Source: Siphonodentalium dalli
Taxonomy: Eukaryota; Mollusca; Scaphopoda; Gadilida; Siphonodentaliidae
DNA length: 64,000 bases
Assembly: GCA_032622095.1 (NCBI GenBank)
Contig: CP136064.1
Coordinates: forward strand, 42,001,912 to 42,065,911
Direction of reading: 5' to 3'
Part shown: piece after piece, positions 23,831-33,829 of the stretch
How positions within the stretch are numbered: position 1 is the first letter of the stretch
How the letters are laid out: the number at the start of each line of letters is the position of its first letter
Made by a program: the position numbers and the translations under genes
Notes under the pieces: generated by a model
Seen by the model: the letters and a program-made list of their open reading frames with translations, nothing else
Told to the model about the DNA's origin: nothing
Database searches by the model: none

Positions 23831-24499
23831 AGAATTATCCAGATAATAACCCAAGTAACTTACAATTAATGAATATCTGCTTCGCTGTGAGAGAGATAAA
23901 TTGAGAGTTATTTATAGCCCTTATGTGTTAGCTCTATATGAGAGACACAGATTAGTGAATTATTGGATAAATTGATTTAGCTATCTTTTTAACCACAACT
24001 TAGCCATGTGAATTTATTTAACTAGACCAAATGGAGCTCTCTAAGTCCTTGGATGATGGGACTACATTGGATCAAACTGGGCAGAGCTAGGTGATTTAAC
24101 CCCTTTTACCCATTCCATGACATGTCTTTTAATCTTTTCCATTAAATAAATAACTATATTATTTTGATATCTCACATGGCAATTTGCAACAACATGAATA
24201 GAACTGATTACACTGATAGTGGTGACAGGCTCTAGAGTTTAGATGTTATATTAACCCTTCTATTGTGACTCATACATTCCAATAATTTGTGTTATTACTG
24301 GTTAGTATGTACATTTGTCATATACTACTTTAGATCACAACAGTATACTCTATAATTCAACATTAAAAGATTATGATTCCGATCATAACAATTTACTATC
24401 GCCAATGGATGGGTTAAACATCTGCCGATTGTGATCGGCCTCTCGTTACCTTAGACAGAGGCGGCCCCTTTGTGAGCTTTTGATCCCTAAACACCTATA

Positions 24500-24570
24500 A
24501 ATTGCTATTTGTTTGGCTTCGGGCGTAAAAAAAAAGATATTTGATGTGAGTCGAGGAACCCACACACCAG
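24500..24570. repeat. Arm fragment of the K (TTAA) family
   Basis: TTTGGCTTCGGGCGTAAAA, then GATATTTGATGTGAGTCGAG and GAACCCAC match the conserved arm of K1 and its relatives. The rest of the element is absent. The 24.0-24.5 kb flank shows nothing I can name. Confidence 0.55.
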
Positions 24571-24596
24571 TCATCATTCATTCGCTGGTTGGTGGT

Positions 24597-24805
24597 TGAG
24601 CGGGTATGTCGCATCGCTCTTGCTTTGTGTCTTATGGCTGTTCCCGCTGACTGGTGCCGAGTTGCTTGTGAGTTGTGTGGCCGTCCTTCAGGACTAAGCC
24701 GCCCGAGCGATTCGGAGTGGTGAGCTGTTGACTGGACTTGGGAGGATTGTGGATTTAATCCCCTCTGTTTTGTTAGCCGCTCTAGGCAGATTACACGTTG
24801 TGGAC
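24597..24805 (+). repeat. Left copy of a diverged 209-bp direct repeat
   Basis: TGAGCGGGTATGTCGCAT, GCTTGTGAGTTGTGTGG, GCCGCCCGAGCGATTCGG and TAATCCCCTCTG match the copy at 25653-25861 in the same order and orientation, by eye at about 75-80%. Two equal-length direct repeats around 0.85 kb could be old LTRs or simply two copies of one repeat; no primer-binding site or polypurine tract was recognised. Confidence 0.5.
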
Positions 24806-25652
24806 ACCCTTGGCTGGACACTATACCAGGCTGAGGTGAGCTTCGTGAATCTATCTGTGGACTACCAGATTTCTCCAGCAGTACCCTATGCTGGCGGTAC
24901 TTCGGAAACTGGACCCCACCAGCGACCTACCATCTGGTATGGCGACTTGTACCAGAAGCAGAAGATAAGGTGGAAGAAGAAGACCCCCTCCAGGAAGAGA
25001 AGGGACGCCGACAGAATAGCCAAGTGGAGACAGGAGCGAGCTGAGACGCCCCCCCCCCCCCACGTGTGGACGTTGACGACATTTCACCAGCCAACAGCGA
25101 TGTCATCCCGGATGTCCCTGTCGTCGTCATTGAAGCAAGCTGAGACAGGGACGCCGATACCACCCGGACGTGCCTGTCGCCAGCTTTGATGTGGAGATGG
25201 ACACCTTACCGCCTCGGACACCGGAATTCCATCTAGACCCGATGTAGTCCCATCTATATGCGAGCACCAACAACAACAGTGGATACAGCCATTCATCGGC
25301 GTATATGCAAGAGATCCACCAGAAATGATGGCCGAAGCAAAAAGTACAGGCGAAAGATGCGAAAATAGAATACAGCAGTCAGAAGCACTCTTCGCGGCCG
25401 TCAACTCCGAACCAGAAACAACAACAACAACAACAACAGTTGAACAACAACAAAGTCGAAAAAAGAAAGCAAAGAAACAAAAATTCAAAATAGCTCATTT
25501 CCATTTCATGCTCATCCTCTGTCATGCGTTTTGTACTTTCATCTCCATGACCCTTTCCAAGACTGCAAAGTGGGTTGTAGGAGAGTGGCTCCGCCCCTTT
25601 CAAATTCTCCCTGGGCCATTCCAAAACTCCCAATAAACCACCCACCAGCTGT
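24806..25652 (+). pseudogene. Decayed coding-like sequence between the direct repeats
   Basis: The sequence reads as protein in pieces. One frame gives a basic stretch, RWKKKTPSRKRRDADRIAKW (24970-25025), next to a C run. A later frame gives Thr and Gln runs from ACA/CAA repeats, then a basic SRKKKAKKQKFK segment (25410-25490). The KTPSRKRRDADR phrase resembles a basic motif I associate with predicted transposon proteins in invertebrates; this is an impression, not a match. Stops and frame changes make it non-functional. Confidence 0.3.
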
Positions 25653-25861
25653 TGAGCGGACATGTCGCATTGTTTCGCTCTGCGTCTTGTCGCTGTTCCA
25701 GCTGACTGAGCCCGGATCGCTTGTGAGTTGTGTGGTCGTTCTGAAAAGAACCTAGCCGCCCGAGCGATTCGGCGTAAGTTGTTGACGGACTTGGCAGAGG
25801 ATTATGGAGCTAATCCCCTCTGCATTGTTAGCTGTCTTGGACAGATTGCATGTTACGGACG
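25653..25861 (+). repeat. Right copy of the diverged 209-bp direct repeat
   Basis: Same motifs in the same order as 24597-24805 (TGAGCGGACATGTCGCAT to GATTGCATGTTACGGA). Confidence 0.5.
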
Positions 25862-25876
25862 CGAAGCGTGTAATAA

Positions 25877-26040
25877 ACACAAAACGACACGATGTGTAAA
25901 TGGGTTTGTCGATACGGCACTCGTGCAGTCGCGGGAGGATAGAACTCGCGAGGCGCAAGCCCCTCTCGTTCTATATATCCTTCCGCGACAGCACTCGTGC
26001 CGTATCGACAAATCCATTTACACATCGTGTCGTTCTGTGT
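25877..26040. repeat. Long hairpin, arms about 70 nt
   Basis: ACACAAAACGACACGATGTG, AAATGGGTTTGTCGATACGG and CACTCGTGC on the left are mirrored by GCACTCGTGCCGTATCGACA, AATCCATTT and CACATCGTGTCGTTCTGTGT on the right. The inner part pairs GGATAGAACTCGCGAGG imperfectly with CCCTCTCGTTCTATATATCC. No TSD clear; probably a foldback element. Confidence 0.82.
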
Positions 26041-27092
26041 ATATATGCACTGTGGGGGATCTGTTCCTCGAAAAACCATTCCGCCAGAGCATATGCCGAT
26101 TCCGTTGTGAGTTATTCCGCTTGTCGACCGAGCAATTTTCAAATTTACCAGCCGAAAAAACTTTAAAACACAGATACATGTATAAGGTAAGTTTAATGAC
26201 ATTGTGCTAATGTTTACCGCTGGCGTCAACCTGGACCTGTTCCTCGATCAGTTTGTTACCGAAATAAGCCAGCAAAATGTTGAAAACGGTGATTTATGTT
26301 TTCGCTCCGATTCCTGTTCGGTTGTCGTCCGAGTAAGTTCAATAGTCGCCGGAGCGATGCTCTTTATATTTCGACTAGAAACGTCCAGTTTTCTATAGCG
26401 ATAAACGTATCCATGGGGCATTGGAGCGGCACTTAGCTTTTGTCATAAAAATTATGAAAGTATTAAAGGGGCATGCAATCAAACTCTTTATGCAGTACGT
26501 TTTCGGATAATGTTATCAAAGTTATCGATTTCCTCATTTCCCTGATATAATCAGGGGGGCGGTTAGAAAATGCGATACAGACCCCCCCCCCAGGTGGTTG
26601 TGTGTCAGGAGGCCAAAAACAAGTATTCTCCTAGATCATGCACTTTTTTATTCAGATACAATATTTTACTTAGTTTTTAAGTTTAAACAGCTTGCAGGTG
26701 TTCTAGTCTTCTCTGTTGACTAGAAATGAAGTACTTAAATTAGTGTTCATCCCCTGCTAGGTGATAACATTGTGAAATTCAGTAAAAAACTAACGTTGAA
26801 AGTGGGTGGGTGTCTTTCTCTGACAAAATTGCATATGTAATAATTGTCTTTGATCAAGATAATTTTGTACAGAAAATTATTTTCTAGTTATTTCTCCCAT
26901 AACCATGTCACTATGCTTGCTGTGTTGTTGGTATGAATGCATGGTGTTGGGGTGTGATTGGGTAGGTATTCTAAGCAGTCAACATGGTCATTTAAGATTT
27001 ATGAATTGTCACAGGTTTGTCATATTTTAATAGACTAGATCCCGGTAGACTAGAAAAACAATATCCTGTAACATTCATTGGCATTCATACTA
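26041..27092. other. Unassigned DNA with one strong splice-donor-like site
   Basis: ATAAG|GTAAGTTT at 26186/26187 is a consensus 5' splice site after an ATG (ACATGTATAAG). I cannot connect it to any exon, so no gene is called. A C run lies near 26580. The rest is unremarkable. Confidence 0.35.
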
Positions 27093-27941
27093 TGGAGCCC
27101 CGGAGGTGACATTCGAATTTTTTTTTAAGTCGTGGCCACGAGAATAAAGTCGTGCCCACGAGAATATGAAGTCGTGGCCACGAGCATATGAAGTCGTGGC
27201 CACGAGAATATGAGGTCGTGGCCACGAGAATAATGTCGTGGCCACGAGACTACGAAGTCGTGGCCACGAGAATATGGTCGTGGTCACGAGAATAAAGTCG
27301 TGGGCACGAGAATATAGTCGTGGCCACGAGAATAAAGTCGTGGCCACGAGAATATGGTCGTGGCCACGAGAATATGTATGAAGTCGTGGCCACGAGAATA
27401 AAGTCGTGGCCACGAGAATAAAGTCGTGGCCACGAGAATATGAAGTCGTGGCCACGAGAATATGGTCGTGGCAACGACTTTATTCTCGTGGCCACGACTT
27501 TATTCTCGTGGCCACGACCATATTCTCGTGGCCACGACTTCATACATATTCTCGTGGCCACAACTTCATATTCTCGTGGCCACGACTATATTCTCGTGCC
27601 CACGACTTTATTCTCGTGGCCACGACCATATTCTCGTGGCCACGACTTCATATTCTCGTGGCCACGACTTCATAGTCTCGTGGCCACGACTTCATATTCT
27701 CGTGGCCACGACCATATTCTCGTGGCCACGACCATATTCTCGTGGCCACGACTTTATTCTCGTGGCCACGACCTTATTCTCGTGGCCACGACTTCATATT
27801 CTCGTGGCCACGACCTCATATTCTCGTGGCCACGACATCATATATATGCTCGTGGCCACGACTTCATAGTCTCGTGGCCACGACTTTATTCTCGTGGCCA
27901 CGACTTTAAAAAAACATTCGGATGTCACCTCCGGGGCTCCA
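27093..27941. mobile_element. TIR element filled with an inverted CGTGGCCACG satellite
   Basis: Ends TGGAGCCCCGGAGGTGACAT and ATGTCACCTCCGGGGCTCCA are exact inverted repeats with TA outside both. From 27128 to about 27475 runs AGTCGTGGCCACGAGAATA with variable TGA/AT inserts. From about 27476 to 27905 the same unit runs in reverse (TTATTCTCGTGGCCACGACT). So roughly 40 units form one giant palindrome, and each unit holds the 12-bp palindrome TCGTGGCCACGA. Long reading frames here are repeat artefacts, not genes. The TA duplication suggests a Tc1/mariner-type mobiliser, with low certainty. Confidence 0.9.
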
Positions 27942-28339
27942 TAGCATTCAGATTCATTACACGTCAGTCAGCGTCAATAGTGATATATTTCGATATATCT
28001 ACATACAGCAGTGCATATATGCAGACCGGTACAACTGTAAGGAAAAGAGTATATACTGTTGCATCATCACAGCCAGCCGGTCTGTTACCGATTCATGCGA
28101 AGGGAGGGTTACATTTTGCATTGCATTGCTTTGTGGTGACGGGTTTGGACAAGATCCCGTAACTTAAGCACGCAAAAGCAATGGAACTCAAAGATTACCC
28201 AGTTACATAACTGGTTAGATTTGCCCAGTTTTTCCATCGTTAAATGGTTTTAAAAGTAAAACGAATGAGAGTCTTGGTTTGGTTATATAAATTGCTCGAA
28301 TTAAAGAATTAAGAAAGCACATATTGTTTTGAGAATGTT

Positions 28340-28504
28340 CAGTGGTGGCGCCATAATTTCCCTGACCCATGGACTCTTATCACAGATATAGGAGGGGGGT
28401 AGATCCCATAAGCTATAATTGCATATTGTCCCGATGTGGTGGGGCTAACCATCCCCAACAGGGGGCTTACAGCCCCCTGACCCTCCTATATGGCGCTACC
28501 GCTG
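28340..28504. mobile_element. hAT-like MITE
   Basis: Ends CAGTGGTGGCGCCAT and ATGGCGCTACCGCTG are inverted with two mismatches. Flanks AGAATGTT and AGTATGTT form an 8-bp duplication with one mismatch. Inner inverted pairs (ATATAGGAGGG/CCCTCCTATAT and CAGGGGGC/GCCCCCTG) make a full foldback. No coding. Confidence 0.72.
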
Positions 28505-29455
28505 AGTATGTTCTATCTTGACTTCAGGGCCAAGTTCAGGCAATAAATGTTGTATAGACTTTGTGGACAGGCAGCTAGGTCCATATATTTAATGTTTATA
28601 GAGATGTAGTCATATGTTATCCAAACATATATATTGTACCCCAGACACATTACGATATACATATGTTTGTAATCATAGGGAACACCGAACTATCAGATAG
28701 TGCATGGATGACTGAAAAAATATCGAATATATGGTTGAATGATGGAATCAGGGGTCCCCCTGCATGGGAAAAATTTGATAACTTTATAGTCTGAGCGTCT
28801 GGTATATAGCTATAATGGTGGGTATATTGCAGGTAGTTTTAGATTCAGTAGTGTGGCGGGGTACAGAGATTTGTGGGGGGGGGGGGTCGTGCGATATTTG
28901 GGTTCCAGCAATTACTAACATATTTTAAAGAAATAGTATTTGAATGTACTTTAGTATTATTATTATTATAACTTATCAAGTTTGTGGTACAGTTTTCGTA
29001 TTCAACCGAGCCACAGGCGATGTTGTTTTCGTGTAAGAGGTAGGAAACGTACGCCCATATACTCTGTCCACAAACTTAAGATACTAATTCGTAGTGCTTG
29101 GTCAATCACTATAGGACAAATACCATCATATATATAGAACGGCAGTGGAGCCAACAAATGAAGCACTTAGAACTGGATTACGGTAAACATTTATCCATGT
29201 CAGGAATCGGAACGCTGAAAAATTGCGTGTCGTGAATCAGAACACTCCGAAAACAGAATCGGAACGTATGTTAATGTTACTTTGAAGGCTAAATCGCGTA
29301 ATTTGATCAACGGTTTAAAGTAACGATGTGATGCTTGCTGCTAAACATAAGCAATTTGTTCTCCAAAACATTATCTCTTTCGCTTCAAAATTCACTTTTG
29401 TACAGAATACTTTTCTTCTTTGTGTGTGGATTTAAGTTATCAAAGTTCTTAAAAA
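28505..29455. other. Unassigned DNA
   Basis: AT-rich with a G run near 28876. No gene or repeat I can support. Confidence 0.45.
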
Positions 29456-29690
29456 CCATTGTAATTTGGTTCATCGTACGACAAACTGGAACAACCTGAC
29501 AGATCTATGTGTGACAGCAAACTCCCTAGATCAATTCAAATCATATCTCAACGATAGCTGGAGAGGAAAAGAAAAGAAATTTTATTTTAATTTCTATAAT
29601 TGCGCAAACAAAAATAAAGTGAGCTCAAGAAGACAAGTAGCCATTACAAGCGAAAGCTTAACACAGGCTGAAGATCAAAGGTAAATCAAA
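29456..29690 (+). pseudogene. 3' end of a LINE ORF2
   Basis: The frame reads RTTNWNNLTDLCVTANSLDQ followed by FKSYLNDSW, then closes with RRQVAITSESLTQAEDQR and a stop. The pattern 'W-N-x-L-x-D/E-x-x-V-x-A-x-S-x-x-x-F-K' is the usual C-terminus of CR1/Jockey-type LINE polymerases. Everything upstream is missing, as expected for a 5'-truncated insertion. Confidence 0.6.
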
Positions 29691-29934
29691 GGTAAATATA
29701 TATATGGGACAAGTATGCGAAGAGTAAAATACATTGGAAACAAGTCCAATCTTATGAATATGTCATCACATAAGTTGCTCCTTCAAAATACACCAATTAG
29801 TAAACATGGTCGTGGAAAATCGAGCGAATCTTTCGCGGAATCGGATCTTCTATAAGGGTAACATGCATATATGCATATACAAAATGCAGTTTCCAAACGA
29901 ATTTTTTCTTCTTTTCTTCATAACATCAAATTCA

Positions 29935-30225
29935 TCTGCATCTACATCTACAGCTACTCGATACTCCATCGCCCTCAATGTGCTGAGGAGTATGCATGTG
30001 GAGGTCCAGGTGCTACCACGGCCGAGTAACTTTATAACCCTGTGGTGACTCCAGTAGCGTTCTTTAACGTGCACACACCGAGGCGTGTACACGGGCCAGT
30101 CATTAATGTCCGCGCCCGATCGGACAGCGTACTGCACTCACGACAACATACCTGGACCATGGACGTAAATATACATCGCTGCCTGGACAAGACTAGTGTT
30201 GTAATGGGGGGGGGGGTCGACGTCG
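29935..30225 (-). repeat. LINE 3' UTR-like fragment with short-repeat tail
   Basis: On the minus strand it reads CACGTTAAAGAACG, then CTCCACATGCATACTCCTC, ACATTGAGGGCGATGGAGTA and a GTAGATGTAGATGCAGATG tail near 29940. The CTCAGTACATTGAGGGCGAT text recurs at 48555 after another LINE end, which supports a shared LINE 3' UTR. Confidence 0.55.
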
Positions 30226-30265
30226 GCATCTGTATCTGTATCTGTATCTGTATTTGTAATGTTCC
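30226..30265 (-). repeat. (GATACA)n tail of the minus-strand LINE
   Basis: TGTATC repeated about five times on the + strand, i.e. a hexamer tail immediately after the LINE coding end on the minus strand. Such tails are common at LINE 3' ends. Confidence 0.6.
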
Positions 30266-30287
30266 TGTGCAGTAGCCAATGCTGGCT

Positions 30288-31322
30288 TTAGGCGCACTGA
30301 GATGAGGTGTGTGATGTTTTTCCAGGAGGCTGCGATTGATGGAACTCTCCTGGAGTAGCGATCCTACTTTTTCGGAGTGCCCCTACGAATTTCTCCGAAT
30401 CGCTAGCGCACACAACTGAATCCTCGAGTTGGTTCCAGTCAATTGTCGTTTTTACGAAGAAGGAGTGTTTGTAATGGTCGCAGCTAGTACGCCTGAGTTG
30501 GAACGGCCATTTATTATTACAAACCTCCTTTTCGACTATGTTGGTGGAGATGTAGTCCGAGAAATTTGTTACAGTTATCTTTCTGCTTTCCTTTTTTGGG
30601 GTTAGGAAGGCATGCACATCAAGAGCTGGCACCACCCCCTCACTATCTTGTGGAACTGTGTCATTCTTATTTCCTGGCGTCTTTCTTGGAGTGATGTTAG
30701 TTTCAGTTCATCAAGCATGTTGGTTACAGATACCCCCATTCGCCTATAGTTGTTCTTGATAAATCTGGCGCCACGTCTTTGCACTTTCTCAATTGATGTT
30801 ATATCCTTCTTTTCGTGTGGATCCCAAACTGCTGCTCCATATTCAAGACATTCAAGCGTCTGTCTGACTAGGGCTATGTATGCTGTTTTTTTTTTACATT
30901 TCTCCGGTGCATGTCTGATGTTCCTGCGGAGAAGTCCAAGAGTGCAGTTTGCTCTTTTGGTTATTTTCCTCACATGTGATGACCATGATAAATCGTCGGT
31001 GATGGTTAATCCGAGATATTGTGTGTCGTTGACCGTTTGGAGGATGTCATTGTTTAGTTGGTACATGTGCGATGATCGGTTCCGAATGCTCATGATGAAA
31101 CATTTTTGTGTGTTAAATCGCATTCCCCATGTATTATTGCCCAATCTTCAAGAGCTTTCAGGTCATTCTGGAGGATCTTGTGGTCCTCTTGTTTGTTGAT
31201 GTTTCTATATATGAGACAGTCATCTGCGAAGAGTCTTATTTGGGAATTTACGCAGTTTGGTATGTCGTTTGCATGTACGAGGAACAGGAGGGGTCCCAGT
31301 ACAGTAACTTGTGGAACTCCAG
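30288..31322 (-). pseudogene. LINE reverse transcriptase, C-terminal half, frameshifted
   Basis: From high to low coordinates the minus strand gives GVPQVTVLGPLLFLVHANDI then RLFADDCLIYR, which carries the F-A-D-D catalytic motif of reverse transcriptase. Next come WGMRFNTQKC, YLGLTITDDLSWSSHV, LGLLRRNIRHAPEKCKKKTA, YGAAVWDPH, IEKVQRRGARFIKNNY, and finally SFFVKTTIDWNQLEDSVV. Order and spacing match CR1/Jockey-group LINE polymerases. Frame changes occur near 31140 and near 30640, so it is dead. Its 5' continuation lies beyond the hAT insertion, at 32774-32935. Confidence 0.88.
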
Positions 31323-32765
31323 TAGGGTCCTGCGAATATTCGATATTCGATTCGAGATTCGATTCGAAAGTCAAATTTGATTCGAATTCGATTCGAAATT
31401 TCCAACTCGAAATTTCGAATATACACTGACTAAAACGTAAGCTGTTTACGGAAAAGTACACACGTCGATCTTCGCTGTTTCTGTGCCATATAATTCCCGA
31501 AAATTATGAATATATGCACCTTATAATTCTTATTGTACATCGCGAATGTTCGCATGCTATTAAATATAAGTATAGCCAGTAATTGGCCACTTTAGGACGA
31601 CTAAACACATCTGAATTCTAGCTTTGAACATGGTAGCCAAAAGCTCAGAGATCGCCGATGGACCGACGACACGTGTAAATTATAATAGCGATGAGATGCT
31701 TAAAAGCATTGTCCAGATTGGTCATTACTCAAGTTACCATGGATATCTCGATCCAGTTTTGTGGTGTAATTCTACTTTTTCAAATTGTACAACAAAAACA
31801 GTTTATTCAGATCGCCGCACGCGACTTTTCCCGTTTTGTCTAAAACCGTGCACACGAGGCACCAATGGAGTACACCGCTAACCCCTTTTCTAGTGATTCG
31901 TCTTTCGAACGAAGTATGAATGCAAATGGATATTGGCCAGATGATTTTATGCATGGTATGTTGATATATGTTACGACCAAATGAAGTTACTTAATAAGTG
32001 TATTTAACAATAAAATAAATGTATCTTTCCCATCCTCCGCATTCGTCGTGGTCGACATTCGTTCTGTAATATCGCCGAGAATGTAAACAACACGTGCTCC
32101 CGGCATCGAAGAGTGCGTGTGGCGGTGTTTTCTTTTGAAGTTGACTTTCAGTTTCGGAGCTTTCCTTGAAACTTGACAATTTATCGTCCGTTATTCATGT
32201 TTATTTTAAACATGATAAAAGCTACATGAAGTGCAGAAACTTACACGTGTGATGAATGCAACGTGGTATATAAATCGCAAGCGTATGGGACAACAAGACA
32301 TCTAATCATCCAGCACTACATAAACAGGCTACCCTGCGACTGTTGTTGCATCTTCAAGTTTATAAAAACGGGTGTTTCCGAGTGCCTATTTGCAATTGTG
32401 CATGTACATGCAAACTCTACAAATTGCGTGTGATTTTAATTCCGATAATTCCGTTTAGTGGTTATATATCTAATCGGCGTTACGACCGCATGGACGTTTT
32501 AATCTGTTTTGTTTTTCTCTCAACAATTCTCAATTGAAGTTAATAGTATCGGGAACGACGGTTGATCGCCACACAAGTTATGATGGAATTTCATGGAAGT
32601 TCATAGAACGTTTCTCAAATCGTCTAATCATTGATATTAAATGCCTAATTAAGAAAGCAACACACAGGTATGATTCGATTCGATATTCGATTCGATATTC
32701 GATTCGATTACGTAGACTCGATTCGATATTCGATTCGATCAAAATCTCCAATTCGCAGGACCCTA
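31323..32765 (+). mobile_element. hAT element inserted in the LINE, with a BED-finger exon
   Basis: A perfect 8-bp duplication AACTCCAG flanks it (31315-31322, 32766-32773). Termini TAGGGTCCTGCGAAT and ATTCGCAGGACCCTA are inverted. Many ATTCGATTCGA subterminal repeats line both ends (31336-31400, 32670-32745). At 32230-32400 on the + strand an open stretch encodes CDECNVVYKSQAYGTTRHLI followed by IQHY, a C-x2-C-x13-H-x4-H finger of BED type. hAT transposases typically carry one at the N-terminus. The catalytic region is absent in 1.44 kb, so this looks like an internally deleted copy. Confidence 0.88.
32230..32400 (+). pseudogene. BED-type zinc finger remnant of a hAT transposase
   Basis: The frame reads SAETYTCDECNVVYKSQ, then AYGTTRHLIIQHYINRLPCD. 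Metal-binding residues are Cys and Cys at 32248 and 32257 and His and His at about 32299 and 32314. A TGA bounds the frame upstream at 32227, and GAAGTGCAG just before AAACTTAC could be a splice acceptor. DNA binding to the element ends is the usual job of this domain; here it is inferred. No catalytic domain follows. Confidence 0.6.
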
Positions 32766-32773
32766 AACTCCAG

Positions 32774-32935
32774 AGTCCACTGGTATATATAGGTATGAAG
32801 AGCAGGTTCCCTCAACTGCTACCCGCATACGCCTGTTTGTCAGGAAAGATGTCTGCCAATCTAGTATGTTGTTTCGAATCCCGTAATTTTCAAGCTTCTG
32901 CAGTAATTTGTTTTCAAGCTTCTGCAGTAATTTGA
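32774..32935 (-). pseudogene. LINE reverse transcriptase, upstream piece
   Basis: On the minus strand, KLENYGIRNNILDWQTSFLT then NRRMRVAVEGTCSSY, then PVDSGVPQ leads directly into GVPQVTVLGP across the hAT insertion. The usual reading is W-I/Q-x-S/T-F-L-x-N-R, placing it just before RT motif 4. A 22-bp tandem duplication near 32891-32935 repeats LLQKLEN. Farther 5' the homology ends. Confidence 0.82.
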
Positions 32936-33600
32936 TTTCGGATCTTTATTCAGTGATCTCGAATGAGACTTTTCAGTCTGACAAACTTGGTATCTGACCG
33001 AGTTCTGATTTTTGTCAGAATACCCTGACCAGGTTGCGATCCCCGGTCCGATCAAGTACGTTAATCCAGAAATGAAAATGAAGATACCAGTATGTGCATG
33101 GTCCGATAGCACGGGAGACCAGTACGAGGGTGACGACCCCCCTTTTCGTACGCCGGATGCGGGGTCTGTTATGGCGTATTCCGGATGCCAGACCACCGTA
33201 CGCCGGATGCCGTCGGCCACATATATCGGATGCCGGATGCTTCCATTGATAATTTTCTTGACGTTAAACAGCAAAAACACAACGACATTACGTCCGCTAA
33301 TTTATATTTCTTTGCTCGGACACTTTATTTTCCACAATTTAGCTAATTTTACGTCTCGTTATCACATCTGACATATCTAAATATAATTGATGTCTGCTTG
33401 GCAATAATTTTGAATATGTAATTAATTTTTATTAAATTTTGAAAAATGTAGTTAGAAGCCTGCATGCTACTTCAATTTAATAACACCATTAACAAGACAG
33501 TCAATGACTGTGGAGACGTTCACCAAACTGTAAAGACTAGGAAGACTGGGACTCGGAAGACCATAAGAGTTAGTACTTGTCATATTCACTTAAATTAAAG
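32936..33600. other. Unassigned DNA with a GTACGCCGGATGC motif cluster
   Basis: GTACGCCGGATGC or CGGATGCCGGATGC variants occur five times between 33148 and 33240. A 119-codon open stretch on the + strand at 33012-33371 has no family features and ends in AT-rich sequence; I do not call it a gene. Confidence 0.4.
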
Positions 33601-33800
33601 AGGGACATAGCCTAGAGGGTCTCCGTTGAGCAGTGGGTGTCCACCTTGAAATATGGTCCAGATCCCCCAACCCCACATAGTCCATAGTCTGCTCCCTCTC
33701 AACTGAAGCAAACACACTCCCAAGTTCGTAAAATTCCTTTGCACATGTTGGAATAATACAACTGACACTTCAAGCTTTCCTAACTGTGACAAAGTTACAA
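33601..33800. repeat. V repeat family fragment
   Basis: GAGGGTCTCCGTTGAGC and GGTGTCCACCTTG match the 7.4 kb and 42.7 kb copies. Confidence 0.45.
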
Positions 33801-33829
33801 CCTGACATGCTCCCCTGTTTTAATGGTGG

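Noticed and set aside
25325-25636. 103-codon frame with Thr/Gln runs and a Lys-rich segment, considered as a real gene
   Set aside because: The runs come from an ACA repeat, the frame ends in repeat sequence, and the neighbouring coding-like piece is in another frame; kept only as decayed sequence.
24597-25861. Intact LTR retrotransposon
   Set aside because: The repeats are diverged, no primer-binding site, polypurine tract, protease, RT or integrase is visible, and the insert is only about 0.85 kb.
27090-28162. Long reading frames of up to 240 codons full of SWPRLYSRGHDFILVATT-like repeats
   Set aside because: They translate the CGTGGCCACG satellite; the same repeat is open in several frames on both strands, and composition follows the DNA unit, not a protein.
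33012-33371. 119-codon + strand frame
   Set aside because: Contains the GTACGCCGGATGC repeat cluster and an AT-rich tail; no family features.
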